In this document: positions 24,584-33,428 of the stretch, piece by piece | Layout of the letters: every line of letters begins with the position of its first letter | How positions within the stretch are numbered: the first letter of the stretch is position 1 | Notes under the pieces: model-generated | The model's input: only the letters and a program-made list of their open reading frames with translations | Databases searched by the model: none | What the model was told of the DNA's origin: nothing | Position numbers and translations under genes: made by a program | From: Cognataquiflexum gelatinilyticum | Lineage (GTDB): Bacteria; Bacteroidota; Bacteroidia; Cytophagales; Cyclobacteriaceae | Length of the DNA: 64,000 nucleotides | Direction: 5' to 3' | Assembly (NCBI RefSeq): GCF_024813435.1 | Contig: NZ_JANAEZ010000003.1 | Coordinates: forward strand, 372,001-436,000

Positions 24584-26103
24584 GGGGTTGTCGTTTTTAG
24601 TCCCAATACTGCCTCAATGTACCCTGTCGGATCCATCAATTCGGAAGATATTTTTTGGGAAAGTAAAATAATATTCTCAGCACTAAATCCAATGTAAAGT
24701 GAAATTGCAGCCAAAAGGAAAATCGGAAATACCATCAGCCATTGATCAATTAGAGGCATTTGACCAAAATAAAGCCCATTTGCTTTTTTTGGTAACCCTA
24801 CACTATTTTTCCAAAAAACCTCTCCCCACAACCTCGCGATCACCCATAAGGTAAGAAAACTTCCCAAGACGATAAACCCGATCAAGAAAAAGTCTTTAGT
24901 CTCCAATCCTGCCTGGATCAGAAATATTTTGGCCCAAAATCCGGAAAGTGGAGGAATTCCAACCAGGGAAAACAAAGGGATTGCCATTAGCAAAGACAAC
25001 AAGGGGAAGTTTTTATACATTCCGCCTAGTTCTTTGATATCTTGGGTACCGTTGATTTTTAAGATCAATCCTGAAACCATAAAAAGATTGGTCTTTACTA
25101 TGATATCATGAATGAGATAAAAAATGGTACCCATGATGGCCAATTCGGTGTAAATCCCCAATCCCGCGATAAGGAAACCTATATGGCATATGATGAGGTA
25201 TCCAAAGACCTTTCCCATATTTTGTTGGAGAATAGCTCCCAATCCTCCCGAAAGGATGGTAAGTGCTGCCAAGACGACCATGATATCCCCCATAAATTCA
25301 TCACCGCCAAACATCAATGTAAATGTCCTTAACATGGCATAAATCCCCAACTTGGTCAGCAGTCCTGCAAAAATCGCAGAAACAGCAGGTGGAGGAGTAT
25401 GATAGGATGCAGGTAACCAAAAATACATCGGAAAGATGGCTGATTTGATTCCGAAAGCCACCAGAAAAATACCGGAAGTCACACTTACCAATCCACGGTT
25501 TTGAAGACCATCAAGCTTGATTGCGACATCGGCCATATTGAGTGAGCCGGTAAGGCCGTATATAAAACCAATTCCGATCAAAAACAGAGAAGATGCTAAA
25601 AGATTAAGCGAAACGTATTTGAGAGCTCCTTCCAGTTGCTGTTTTTTTCCTCCAAGAGTCAACAGGACGAAAGAAGAAATGATGACAACCTCAAACCAAA
25701 CATAAAGATTAAAAATGTCTCCTGTTAAGAATGCCCCTTGAAGGCCCATAATCAAAAAGTGGAAAATAGGGAAAAAACCGAAAGCAAGCCTTTCTTTTCT
25801 CATACTTCCTGTGGAAAAAATGGAAACAGCCAATCCCGAAATGGAGGACAACAAAACCATGGTCACGCCAAAAGTATCTGCGACAATGCTGATTCCAAAT
25901 GGCGCTTTCCAATCTCCAGATTGGGTGACCATGATACCCTTTTCCCAGACCTGGAGGAAAAGCCAAATGCTGATTCCCAGCCCAATAACCGAAAACAGAA
26001 TGCTTAAAACTTTCTGTAAATTGATTTTTCTCCAGAAAAACAACAAAATCGTCCCAGCTATAAACTGGAAAATAATGGGCAATACTATCATGGAATTACT
26101 CAT
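24580..26103 (-). CDS. mrpD: Na+/H+ antiporter subunit D
   Basis: A 507-residue polytopic protein homologous to NuoM/NuoN of complex I, with about fourteen membrane helices. The proton-channel block GIKSAIFPMYFWLPASYHT (near 218) contains the conserved lysine of the family, and YVWFEVVIISSFVLL near 130 carries the conserved glutamate. It is one of the two large ion-translocating subunits. It overlaps mrpE and mrpC by four bases. Confidence 0.95.
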   Translation of the reverse strand: MSNSMIVLPIIFQFIAGTILLFFWRKINLQKVLSILFSVIGLGISIWLFLQVWEKGIMVTQSGDWKAPFGISIVADTFGVTMVLLSSISGLAVSIFSTGSMRKERLAFGFFPIFHFLIMGLQGAFLTGDIFNLYVWFEVVIISSFVLLTLGGKKQQLEGALKYVSLNLLASSLFLIGIGFIYGLTGSLNMADVAIKLDGLQNRGLVSVTSGIFLVAFGIKSAIFPMYFWLPASYHTPPPAVSAIFAGLLTKLGIYAMLRTFTLMFGGDEFMGDIMVVLAALTILSGGLGAILQQNMGKVFGYLIICHIGFLIAGLGIYTELAIMGTIFYLIHDIIVKTNLFMVSGLILKINGTQDIKELGGMYKNFPLLSLLMAIPLFSLVGIPPLSGFWAKIFLIQAGLETKDFFLIGFIVLGSFLTLWVIARLWGEVFWKNSVGLPKKANGLYFGQMPLIDQWLMVFPIFLLAAISLYIGFSAENIILLSQKISSELMDPTGYIEAVLGLKTTTP

Positions 26104-26453
26104 ATCTCCTCATCCGTAGAGTTAAGCTCGTCCAGATCGTCTGTATTGAGCACATTGTACACCCTTTTTATCAAAATAATCGCAAATGATTGAAGGCCGA
26201 ATCCTATCACTATCGCTGTCAAAACCAATGCTTGGGGAACCGGGTCCGCATAGATATCTGTAAATACTTTTAAGCCATCTTCAATTACTGGGGGATTACC
26301 TTTGACAAGCCTACCCAACAGGAAAATCAAAAGATTGGCCCCGTTTCCCAATAATATCAATCCTATGATCATTTTGAACATGCTTCTTCGCAGCAACATG
26401 TAGAGACCGCCCGCATGAAGAAAACCGATAATAACAACGAGAAGTATTTCCAT
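26100..26453 (-). CDS. mrpC: Na+/H+ antiporter subunit C
   Basis: A 117-residue NuoK-like subunit with three membrane helices. LILLGNGANLLIFLLGRL (near 33) and DPVPQALVLTAIVIGF (near 70) are characteristic family blocks. It lies one base from mrpB and overlaps mrpD by four. Confidence 0.95.
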   Translation of the reverse strand: MEILLVVIIGFLHAGGLYMLLRRSMFKMIIGLILLGNGANLLIFLLGRLVKGNPPVIEDGLKVFTDIYADPVPQALVLTAIVIGFGLQSFAIILIKRVYNVLNTDDLDELNSTDEEI

Positions 26454-26454
26454 A

Positions 26455-26865
26455 TCAAACAGTGTCAGTGATTGAAAATATGATAGTGAGAGTGGCTCCG
26501 ATCACTACTAAATAAACCCCAATATCAAAAATCAAGGCTGATCCAACCATACCGATAAACCTAAAAGGTTCTTCAAACCATAAACCTTTGAGTAAGGGTG
26601 CATCAACAAAAAACGGAGCAATAGCTGCCCCAACTGCAAATGCAAGACCGATTGGCATTAGGTATCCTGGATTGATCTTGATGATACTTTGTGTTTCCTT
26701 GAGACCAAAAGCAAATGAATGGATCAAAAATGCAATGGATGCCATCAACCCACCTACAAAGCCCCCGCCCGGCAGATAATGACCCCGCAACAAAATGAAA
26801 ATAGAAAACAAAAGAAGAAGGGGTAATAAATATGATGAGGCGGTTTTGAATATTAAAGATTTCAT
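26455..26865 (-). CDS. mrpB: Na+/H+ antiporter subunit B
   Basis: A 136-residue subunit with four membrane helices. The block GHYLPGGGFVGGLMASIAF (about 28-46) is the hallmark of the MnhB/MrpB family. It overlaps mrpA by four bases. Confidence 0.95.
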   Translation of the reverse strand: MKSLIFKTASSYLLPLLLLFSIFILLRGHYLPGGGFVGGLMASIAFLIHSFAFGLKETQSIIKINPGYLMPIGLAFAVGAAIAPFFVDAPLLKGLWFEEPFRFIGMVGSALIFDIGVYLVVIGATLTIIFSITDTV

Positions 26866-29171
26866 AAGTCTTTTTTAGAGGGATTAAGGTCTAGTTTCAT
26901 TAAGCTAAAGACACCTGCTGCGGCAATCACCAAAACCACAGTCTCTATCATGGTATCAAAACCCCGGTAATCGACCAATATCACATTGACGACATTTCTG
27001 CCTTTGGCAAGTAGGTAAGCATTGTCAGCAAAGTATTTGGAAACTTCTGAAGAGGAAGGTTCTTCAAATACCTCCAATGTCAAAATGGCTATCAAAACCC
27101 CAAATGTAAGAGAAAGGAATGCGTCCCTAAATTTCATTCCTTTGGATGAAAAGGATTTGTTTTTGGGAAGTTTGACAAGTACAAGCATAAACAACAAAAC
27201 TGTCAAGGTATCTATTGAAAACTGCGTCATGGCCAAATCCGGAGCTGAGTAAAAAATAAAAAACAGACAGTTTGCAAAACCCACCACACCAAGAGCGACA
27301 ATTGCTGTGGTCCTTGAATTTGTGGAAATGGCAAAAATGATGGAAATTATCATCAACACAACTACAATGGCTTCATAATAGGATACTGTGGATATTTGAT
27401 CCCAATCAATGTAAATATTGACCTCCCCAAATAAGCGGTAAGCCATCAACAAAGTCAAAAACGCCAGAATGGTAATTACATAATTTCTCAAATATCCATT
27501 TTGGAAAAACTTCGTCCAGAATCGGGCAAAGGATCCAAATAGATTACTTCCGTTTTCAATAATATTCTGGGGAGAAATGACTTCAAACCTGAACGTTTTT
27601 TCGAATAGTGCTTTGGTAGGTTTTAAAAAGAAATAAAGAAGCCCGCCTGAAACTAAAGTAAAAACACTTAATAATAAGACTAGATTGAATCCGTGCCAAA
27701 GCTTAAGTTCTATGATCGTCTCTGACCTGGATATGCTTCTGAAAACCGGTTGAATCAAAGATTCCTGTACCAAAAAAGGAAACATCCCAAATCCCAAACT
27801 CAAAAATCCCAATAGGAGTGGAGGTACCCAAAGTAAAGGTGAAGGCATATGGGCTTTATTGAATTCAGAAGGAAGGTTTCCTGTAAAAGGCTTGATTCCC
27901 GCCCAAAATCCTGCGACCAAGAGAAGTATTTTGGTTAATACGGCCAATGCTGTCAAGATCAAAGCCCAATTACCTAACTGCAAAGTCGCCTCGTACATAA
28001 CTTCCTTGCTGATAAATCCGAGTAAAAATGGAAGCCCGGCACTTGAAAGTGCTGCAAGAAAACCGGCTATTGCCACAGGCATCATCACCTTTTGTAAACC
28101 CGCGAGTTTACTGACATCCCTTGATCCTGTTTCATGGTCGATGATTCCGGTGATAAGGAAAAGTGCCGCTTTATACAATGCATGGGCAAGGATAAAAATC
28201 CCTGCGGCCAAAAGCGATTTTTCGGTCCCTATTCCTATCAAGAAGACCAAAATCCCCAAAGCGGAAATGGTGGAATAAGCTAGAATACCTTTCAAATCCA
28301 CCCTGAAAACTGAATGGATTGCGGCATATACCATAGTAATGGCACCTACAGTCACCAAGGTGCTGTTCCACCAAATGGTGTCTCCCAAAAGAGGGGTAAA
28401 CCTAGCCAAAAGATAAATACCGGCTTTTACCATCGTCGCAGAGTGGAGGTAAGTACTTACAGGAGTCGGGGCTTTCATTGCCCCGGGAAGCCAAAAATGA
28501 AAAGGAAACTGGGCTGATTTGGTAAATGCACCCACAAACATCAAAGCGATAATCCAACCATAGGAATTGCTGTTTTTTATTATTTCAGAGGAATTGAGCA
28601 ATTCTGTAAAAGAGTAACTTCCGCCTACAACTTGTAGCAGGATAATACCCGAAAGCATCACCAAACCACCAAAACCTGTAATGCTAAGCGCTGTCAAAGC
28701 CGACTTTCTGGAAGCCGGGTCGTCATTGTTGAATCCGATCAGGAAATAGGAGCTGATACTCGTCAATTCCCAAAAAATAAACATGCTCATCAAATTATCA
28801 GAAAGAACCACTCCGAGCATGGAAGCCATAAACATCGACAGGTAGCCATAAAACCTATCTAAATATTGGTGGCCTTTCAGGTAATTTGCCGTGTAGGCAA
28901 AGACCAAGGTGCCGATTCCGGTAATCATCAAAGCAAAGAGCAGTGATAAACCGTCAAGCCTGAATGAAAGGTCTATTCCTAAACTTGGGACCCAATTGTA
29001 ATGAAAGAGAATCTGACCTTCTGATTTGATTTTTTCCAGAAATCCTAAAAAATAAAGGAATAAAAATAAAGGAATAAGCGGATATACAAGTGAAATAGCT
29101 TTTTTTGTAAACCTGCTGAAAAAAGGAACAAGTAAGGCGAAAATAAACCCCAAAACTACTGCTACAAGCAT
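26862..29171 (-). CDS. mrpA: Na+/H+ antiporter subunit A
   Basis: A 769-residue subunit. The N-terminal two thirds are NuoL-like, with KSAQFPFHFWLPGAMKAPTP (near 218) holding a conserved lysine and LHSATMVKAGIYLLAR after it. The C-terminal third (about 560-769) holds further helices of the DUF4040/MbhD type, including YSAPDLAMTQFSIDTLTVLLF. This is the full group 1 MrpA architecture, not split. It is the first gene of a complete A-B-C-D-E-F-G operon that exports Na+ (or other cations) in exchange for H+, useful in saline or alkaline habitats. Confidence 0.95.
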   Translation of the reverse strand: MLVAVVLGFIFALLVPFFSRFTKKAISLVYPLIPLFLFLYFLGFLEKIKSEGQILFHYNWVPSLGIDLSFRLDGLSLLFALMITGIGTLVFAYTANYLKGHQYLDRFYGYLSMFMASMLGVVLSDNLMSMFIFWELTSISSYFLIGFNNDDPASRKSALTALSITGFGGLVMLSGIILLQVVGGSYSFTELLNSSEIIKNSNSYGWIIALMFVGAFTKSAQFPFHFWLPGAMKAPTPVSTYLHSATMVKAGIYLLARFTPLLGDTIWWNSTLVTVGAITMVYAAIHSVFRVDLKGILAYSTISALGILVFLIGIGTEKSLLAAGIFILAHALYKAALFLITGIIDHETGSRDVSKLAGLQKVMMPVAIAGFLAALSSAGLPFLLGFISKEVMYEATLQLGNWALILTALAVLTKILLLVAGFWAGIKPFTGNLPSEFNKAHMPSPLLWVPPLLLGFLSLGFGMFPFLVQESLIQPVFRSISRSETIIELKLWHGFNLVLLLSVFTLVSGGLLYFFLKPTKALFEKTFRFEVISPQNIIENGSNLFGSFARFWTKFFQNGYLRNYVITILAFLTLLMAYRLFGEVNIYIDWDQISTVSYYEAIVVVLMIISIIFAISTNSRTTAIVALGVVGFANCLFFIFYSAPDLAMTQFSIDTLTVLLFMLVLVKLPKNKSFSSKGMKFRDAFLSLTFGVLIAILTLEVFEEPSSSEVSKYFADNAYLLAKGRNVVNVILVDYRGFDTMIETVVLVIAAAGVFSLMKLDLNPSKKDL

Positions 29172-29417
29172 ATTTTTCAGATTATCTGATTTTTAAAATT
29201 TTTCGTCCCAAAATACGAATTATTTCTTAGATAGAATCTTCGTTGTTGGGTTGCTGTTTGAAGGAGATATTTGATTTTTTAGAATTATTTGAAAAAAAAG
29301 TCAATATATTTTGAAAAATAGGTAAAAAAATAGCTTTTCATTATCGAATAAACCAAAAACTAGCCTGATTTATTATTTTTTGCTAAATTCACGATCAATA
29401 AACCTATTGATCCGATT

Positions 29418-31973
29418 ATGTCCAAAAACAATTATCAAACCGAAGTTTCCAAAAGATTTACGATTTACAACAGTCTTTTTTTGGATTTGCCCTTCAGTGA
29501 TATCCATCGAACCGGGACTCTACTGCCGATTTTGTCCAGTAAATGTCAGGAAGGATTCGAAAAAGACAAAACCCCAAAAGAAATCATCAGGGGATTTTTT
29601 AATGAAATGATGGCCAACAATTCAGAGGAAGAGCGCCATGATTTGCTTTTTAAAATGGTACAATATGTAGAGAGGCAGGTAGTTTTGTTTGATTCCATAG
29701 AAGATGCAGCTTTTGAAAGAATACATGATATCAAAGGAAAAGGGAGTGTAAAGGCCTTAATCACCAGGGTCGACAATGATCGAAAGCGGGAGGCTTTGAT
29801 TGAAAAACTGAAGAACTTCTCGGTCAGGTTAACGTTGACTGCCCACCCGACTCAGTTTTATCCGGGCAATGTCCTTGGGATCATCACCGATCTTGAAACC
29901 GCCATCAGAGACAATGACCTAGGTAATATCAACCTGCTCCTGCAGCAATTGGGCAAAACCGGTTTTATCAACAAAGACAAACCTACGCCGCTGGATGAGG
30001 CTGTAAGTTTGATATGGTTTCTGGTTAATGTGTTCTACCAAAGCATGCCCGATATCATTACCAGGTTATTGAATAGCCTTGATATTCCTATAGACGAGTG
30101 GGACAACCCCGGATTGTTGAAAGTTGGTTTTTGGCCGGGAGGAGATAGGGATGGCAATCCATTTGTCACCCATGATACCACAGTGAAGGTCGCTGAAAAA
30201 CTCCAAAAATGGATAGTAAGGTGCTATTACCGTGATGTCAGAAAACTTAAAAGAAGGTTGACTTTCAAAAATGTCGAACCGATTATGTTGAAAATTGAGA
30301 ATGGTCTGTTTGATTCTCTTTTTGACAACCAAAACTTTTATTTATCCAAAGAGGCATTGATTAGTGATTTGATGGAAGCAAGAAAAGCCCTTATTGAATT
30401 ACATGACGGCTTATTCCTTGAGCAATTGGACGAGTTCATTCTGAAAGTAAAAATATTCGGTTTTCATTTTGCAAATATGGACGTGCGTCAGGACAGCCGT
30501 AAGCATGATGGACTTTGGGATGAAATCATCGAGAATCAATTCGGAAAAGAAGCGCTCCAAGCTTATCATAAGCTTGGCGAAGAAGAAAAAATCACTTTTA
30601 TCCAAGGGATAGATTCACTTCCTGAAATCACTTCTCTCAAGGACGAATTTCACCATGACATGTTGAGGAGTTTTGATGCGATCAAGATTGTCCAAAAAAA
30701 CAACGGAGAGGACGGATTACACAGATATATCATTTCAAATTGCCAGTCCGCCCTTCATGTTTTGGAGGTTTTTAGATTGGCACAATTGACATTAGGAAAA
30801 GATGTTGAGAAACTGCCTTTGGATATTGTTCCGCTTTTTGAGACCATTGATGATCTTGCTAAGGCGCCCAATATCATGGAGCAGCTTTATCAGAATGAAG
30901 CTTACCGCAAACATTTGGAAAGCAGAAAATCAAAGCAAACCATTATGTTGGGATTTTCTGACGGTACCAAAGACGGTGGCTATATCCGCGCCAATTGGTC
31001 CATTCTCCTTGCAAAAGAAGAGCTGACAAAAGTTTCAAGACTCAATGATGTCAGTGTTGTTTTCTTCGACGGAAGGGGAGGACCTCCTGCAAGGGGTGGA
31101 GGAAACATGCATAACTTCTACGCTTCTCTTGGGCAACAGGTAGAAAATGAAGAGATTCAGGTGACTATCCAGGGACAGACCATTTCTGCCAATTATGGTA
31201 AGCCTGTTTCTTGTACCTACAACTTGGAGCAACTGCTTTGCGCAGGGATAGAAAATGAATTGTATCCTTCCTCAGAAAAAACGCTGAATGCGGGTCAACG
31301 TGCTCTGATTGATCAGATGGCTGATTTCTCTTACGGGTTTTATAGAGATTTCAAAAACCATCCACAGTTTCTGCCCTACCTAGAACACGTCACTCCCTTG
31401 AAATATTTCGGACAGGTCAATATTGGTTCCCGTCCTTTAAAAAGAGGGAAAGATACAGGACTTAAATTTGAAGATTTGCGTGCCATTCCATTTGTAGGTT
31501 CATGGGCACAGATGAAGCAAAATATCCCAGGATTCTTTGGTGTAGGTGCTTCTTTGGAGGCCTTGAAGAAAGCTGGTAAATTTCCTGAAGCGCAGCAGTT
31601 GTATAATGATTCCCTGTTTTTCAGGTCATTGCTTGGAAATTCTATGCAGTCTTTGGCCAAGTCATTTTACAAATCAACAGCCTATCTCAAAGACAATCCA
31701 AAATACAGTGACCTTTGGACCTTGATGTTTGAAGAATACCAAAGATCCATTCAGATGCTTCTTGAAGTTTCGGGCATGGATACTTTGCTTCAGGACAACC
31801 TCACCTCCAAAGAATCCATAGCCATCCGGGAGAAAATCGTTTTGCCTGTGATCACCATCCAGCAATATGCGATACAGACCATGTTAGACAAAGGAGAAGA
31901 TGATCCCGTGTTGCAAAAGCTGATTTTGCGGACAATGTTTGGCATCATCAATGCGGCAAGGAATGCAGCATAA
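29418..31973 (+). CDS. ppc: Phosphoenolpyruvate carboxylase
   Basis: An 851-residue enzyme that carboxylates PEP with bicarbonate to oxaloacetate, refilling the TCA cycle. The catalytic histidine is H143 in LTAHPTQFYPG, and the glycine-rich loop reads DGRGGPPARGGGNMHNFY. Other family blocks include GFWPGGDRDGNPFV (near 238), FHFANMDVRQDSRKH (near 349) and GFSDGTKDGGYIRANW. The C-terminus ends GIINAARNAA and lacks the QNTG end of most PEPCs, placing it in a divergent branch. The start at 29418 gives the complete N-terminus. A terminator follows directly, so it is monocistronic. Confidence 0.95.
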   Translation: MSKNNYQTEVSKRFTIYNSLFLDLPFSDIHRTGTLLPILSSKCQEGFEKDKTPKEIIRGFFNEMMANNSEEERHDLLFKMVQYVERQVVLFDSIEDAAFERIHDIKGKGSVKALITRVDNDRKREALIEKLKNFSVRLTLTAHPTQFYPGNVLGIITDLETAIRDNDLGNINLLLQQLGKTGFINKDKPTPLDEAVSLIWFLVNVFYQSMPDIITRLLNSLDIPIDEWDNPGLLKVGFWPGGDRDGNPFVTHDTTVKVAEKLQKWIVRCYYRDVRKLKRRLTFKNVEPIMLKIENGLFDSLFDNQNFYLSKEALISDLMEARKALIELHDGLFLEQLDEFILKVKIFGFHFANMDVRQDSRKHDGLWDEIIENQFGKEALQAYHKLGEEEKITFIQGIDSLPEITSLKDEFHHDMLRSFDAIKIVQKNNGEDGLHRYIISNCQSALHVLEVFRLAQLTLGKDVEKLPLDIVPLFETIDDLAKAPNIMEQLYQNEAYRKHLESRKSKQTIMLGFSDGTKDGGYIRANWSILLAKEELTKVSRLNDVSVVFFDGRGGPPARGGGNMHNFYASLGQQVENEEIQVTIQGQTISANYGKPVSCTYNLEQLLCAGIENELYPSSEKTLNAGQRALIDQMADFSYGFYRDFKNHPQFLPYLEHVTPLKYFGQVNIGSRPLKRGKDTGLKFEDLRAIPFVGSWAQMKQNIPGFFGVGASLEALKKAGKFPEAQQLYNDSLFFRSLLGNSMQSLAKSFYKSTAYLKDNPKYSDLWTLMFEEYQRSIQMLLEVSGMDTLLQDNLTSKESIAIREKIVLPVITIQQYAIQTMLDKGEDDPVLQKLILRTMFGIINAARNAA

Positions 31974-31980
31974 AATTCAA

Positions 31981-32010
31981 AATCCCGGTCGAAAGTCCGG
32001 GATTTTTTTA
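31981..32010 (+). terminator. Terminator of ppc
   Basis: Stem AATCCCGG/CCGGGATT (31981-31988 with 31997-32004) and an eight-base loop, followed by seven T, seven bases after the ppc stop. Confidence 0.88.
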
Positions 32011-32044
32011 TGGATTTAAGCTTTTGTCTTTATTGATTTCCACT

Positions 32045-32076
32045 TTTGAAATTCCAATAATATCAGCTAAATTTTG
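32045..32076 (+). promoter_or_regulatory. Candidate promoter of the potassium channel gene
   Basis: TTTG at 32045-32048, a 19-base spacer, then TAAATTTTG (one base longer than TAnnTTTG). Its position argues that translation begins at the ATG at 32105 rather than at the in-frame TTG at 32024, which would lie upstream of the promoter. Confidence 0.4.
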
Positions 32077-32104
32077 TTGCCCGTCCAAGAAACAACCAAC
32101 ATTA

Positions 32105-32788
32105 ATGAAAGGAATTCTTCAGAAGTCAAAGAGATATTGGGAATCAGATGCCTCCTTTATCACTTTATTAGTAATGCTTTTATTTACAGTTTTTTTTCTG
32201 CCAATATTGATCCACCACAAGGAAGATTCAACCTATTTTCTAAATACCATGTTTATCATGCTATTTGTAATCGGGATGTTTTCTGCAAGGGAAAGACTGT
32301 TTTTTACCATAGCAGCAACTTTGGTTGTGATCCATTTGGTACTGAGGATGATCAGATTCAGCGACAATCCTTATGAATTTTACTTTGAAGAAAGAATAGT
32401 TATTCTGCTCAACCTGCTTGTATTTTCTATCATCAATTTCAGGTTGTTGTTTAGAAACAGCGAAGTCAATCTTTACCGCGTCATTGGAGCCATCAATGTA
32501 TATTTGCTTGTGGCGCTTATGGGTTCATTCGGATTTGAATTGATGCAATTATCAAATGGAAACGCGATATCGGGAGACATGACTTTTGAAGGTAGAGACC
32601 GTGATTTTGGCAATTATATTTATTTTAGTTTGGTTAGTGTTACCACGGTTGGATTTGGAGACATGCTTCCTGTCAGTATCGGTGCAAAAATGTTGTCTGT
32701 ATTCCTTTCGACTTTTGGGATTTTGTATCCTGCCGTCGTCATTGCAAAATTGGTATCCTCTTCACCCCAAAGAGAAAAAGTTCTATAA
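32105..32788 (+). CDS. Two-pore-segment potassium channel (Ion_trans_2 type)
   Basis: A 227-residue membrane protein with about six hydrophobic segments. The C-terminal pore unit has the selectivity filter TTVGFGD at residues 180-186, between a pore helix and a final membrane helix (about 193-214). The region before it (about 15-145) contains four or five helices without a clear voltage-sensor arginine series. There is no cytoplasmic RCK/TrkA domain. Function: passive K+ movement, probably inner-membrane. The ATG at 32105 is chosen over an upstream TTG, because the extra 27 residues look non-coding and a candidate promoter lies between them. Confidence 0.85.
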   Translation: MKGILQKSKRYWESDASFITLLVMLLFTVFFLPILIHHKEDSTYFLNTMFIMLFVIGMFSARERLFFTIAATLVVIHLVLRMIRFSDNPYEFYFEERIVILLNLLVFSIINFRLLFRNSEVNLYRVIGAINVYLLVALMGSFGFELMQLSNGNAISGDMTFEGRDRDFGNYIYFSLVSVTTVGFGDMLPVSIGAKMLSVFLSTFGILYPAVVIAKLVSSSPQREKVL

Positions 32789-32841
32789 AATCCCGCATAT
32801 CCCTATTTTTTCAAATTTGAAATTGAGGAAAATGCGGGATT
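32789..32841. terminator. Bidirectional terminator between channel gene and osmC
   Basis: Stem AATCCCGCAT/ATGCGGGATT (32789-32798 with 32832-32841) with a 33-base loop that holds a smaller palindrome, TCAAATTTGA. It starts right at the end of the channel gene and precedes the osmC-type stop from the other side. Confidence 0.65.
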
Positions 32842-32860
32842 AAGATTTTTGAATCCCTTA

Positions 32861-33271
32861 TCAATTCAGGGTATATTCTACTACGATTTCTGTATTGAGC
32901 AATTTTGAAATCGGGCAATTTTTCTCGGCATCCTTTACCAATTCTGCGAATTTTTCTTCAGAAATGCCATCCACTTTTGCTGTCAGGATCAGCTTAGACT
33001 GCTTGATGGTACCTTCTTCAAAAGTAATTACACCTTCCACGTGAAGTTCCTGAGGAGGAAATTCGGCTCCTGTCAGGTTAAAACTCAATTTCATGGCAAA
33101 GCATCCTGCATGGGCTGCGGCTACCAATTCTTCAGGATTGGTTCCGATACCTTCTTCAAATCTTGAAGAAAATGAATATTGTGTTTTGTCCAAAACGCCT
33201 GTTTGGGTTGTCAGATGACCTTTGCCTTCTTTTCCTGTACCTTGCCATACGGCCGTCGCTTTTCTTTTCAT
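32861..33271 (-). CDS. OsmC-family peroxiredoxin
   Basis: A 136-residue thiol peroxidase of the OsmC/Ohr family, which reduces organic hydroperoxides. The two redox cysteines are C57 (AAHAGCFAM) and C119 (KNCPIS). EEGIGTNPEELVAAAHAGCFAMKLSF is the family core. The start is placed at the ATG at 33271 (MKRKATAVWQ), the usual family N-terminus; an upstream in-frame Met would add 15 residues of poor quality. The gene is monocistronic between two terminators. Confidence 0.93.
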   Translation of the reverse strand: MKRKATAVWQGTGKEGKGHLTTQTGVLDKTQYSFSSRFEEGIGTNPEELVAAAHAGCFAMKLSFNLTGAEFPPQELHVEGVITFEEGTIKQSKLILTAKVDGISEEKFAELVKDAEKNCPISKLLNTEIVVEYTLN

Positions 33272-33361
33272 GTTAGTTTGGTTTAAAGTATTTAAAAGTA
33301 TAAAATGTATTTTCACCTAACACCAAAAACGGGTCATTAGGTTTGTGATTTTTAATATTAT

Positions 33362-33412
33362 TTAAAAAAAAGCCAAGAAATTCAGGATCATTCTGATTTC
33401 TTGGCTTTTAAT
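33362..33412 (-). terminator. Terminator of the S9 peptidase gene
   Basis: A long stem of about 13-17 bp (AAAAGCCAAGAAA pairing with TTTCTTGGCTTTT), with a T run on the minus strand, 20 bases after the peptidase stop. Confidence 0.85.
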
Positions 33413-33428
33413 TAGGCTTAATAGTATG

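Noticed and set aside
32024..32104. TTG start for the potassium channel
   Set aside because: The extra residues look non-coding and a candidate promoter lies between TTG and ATG.
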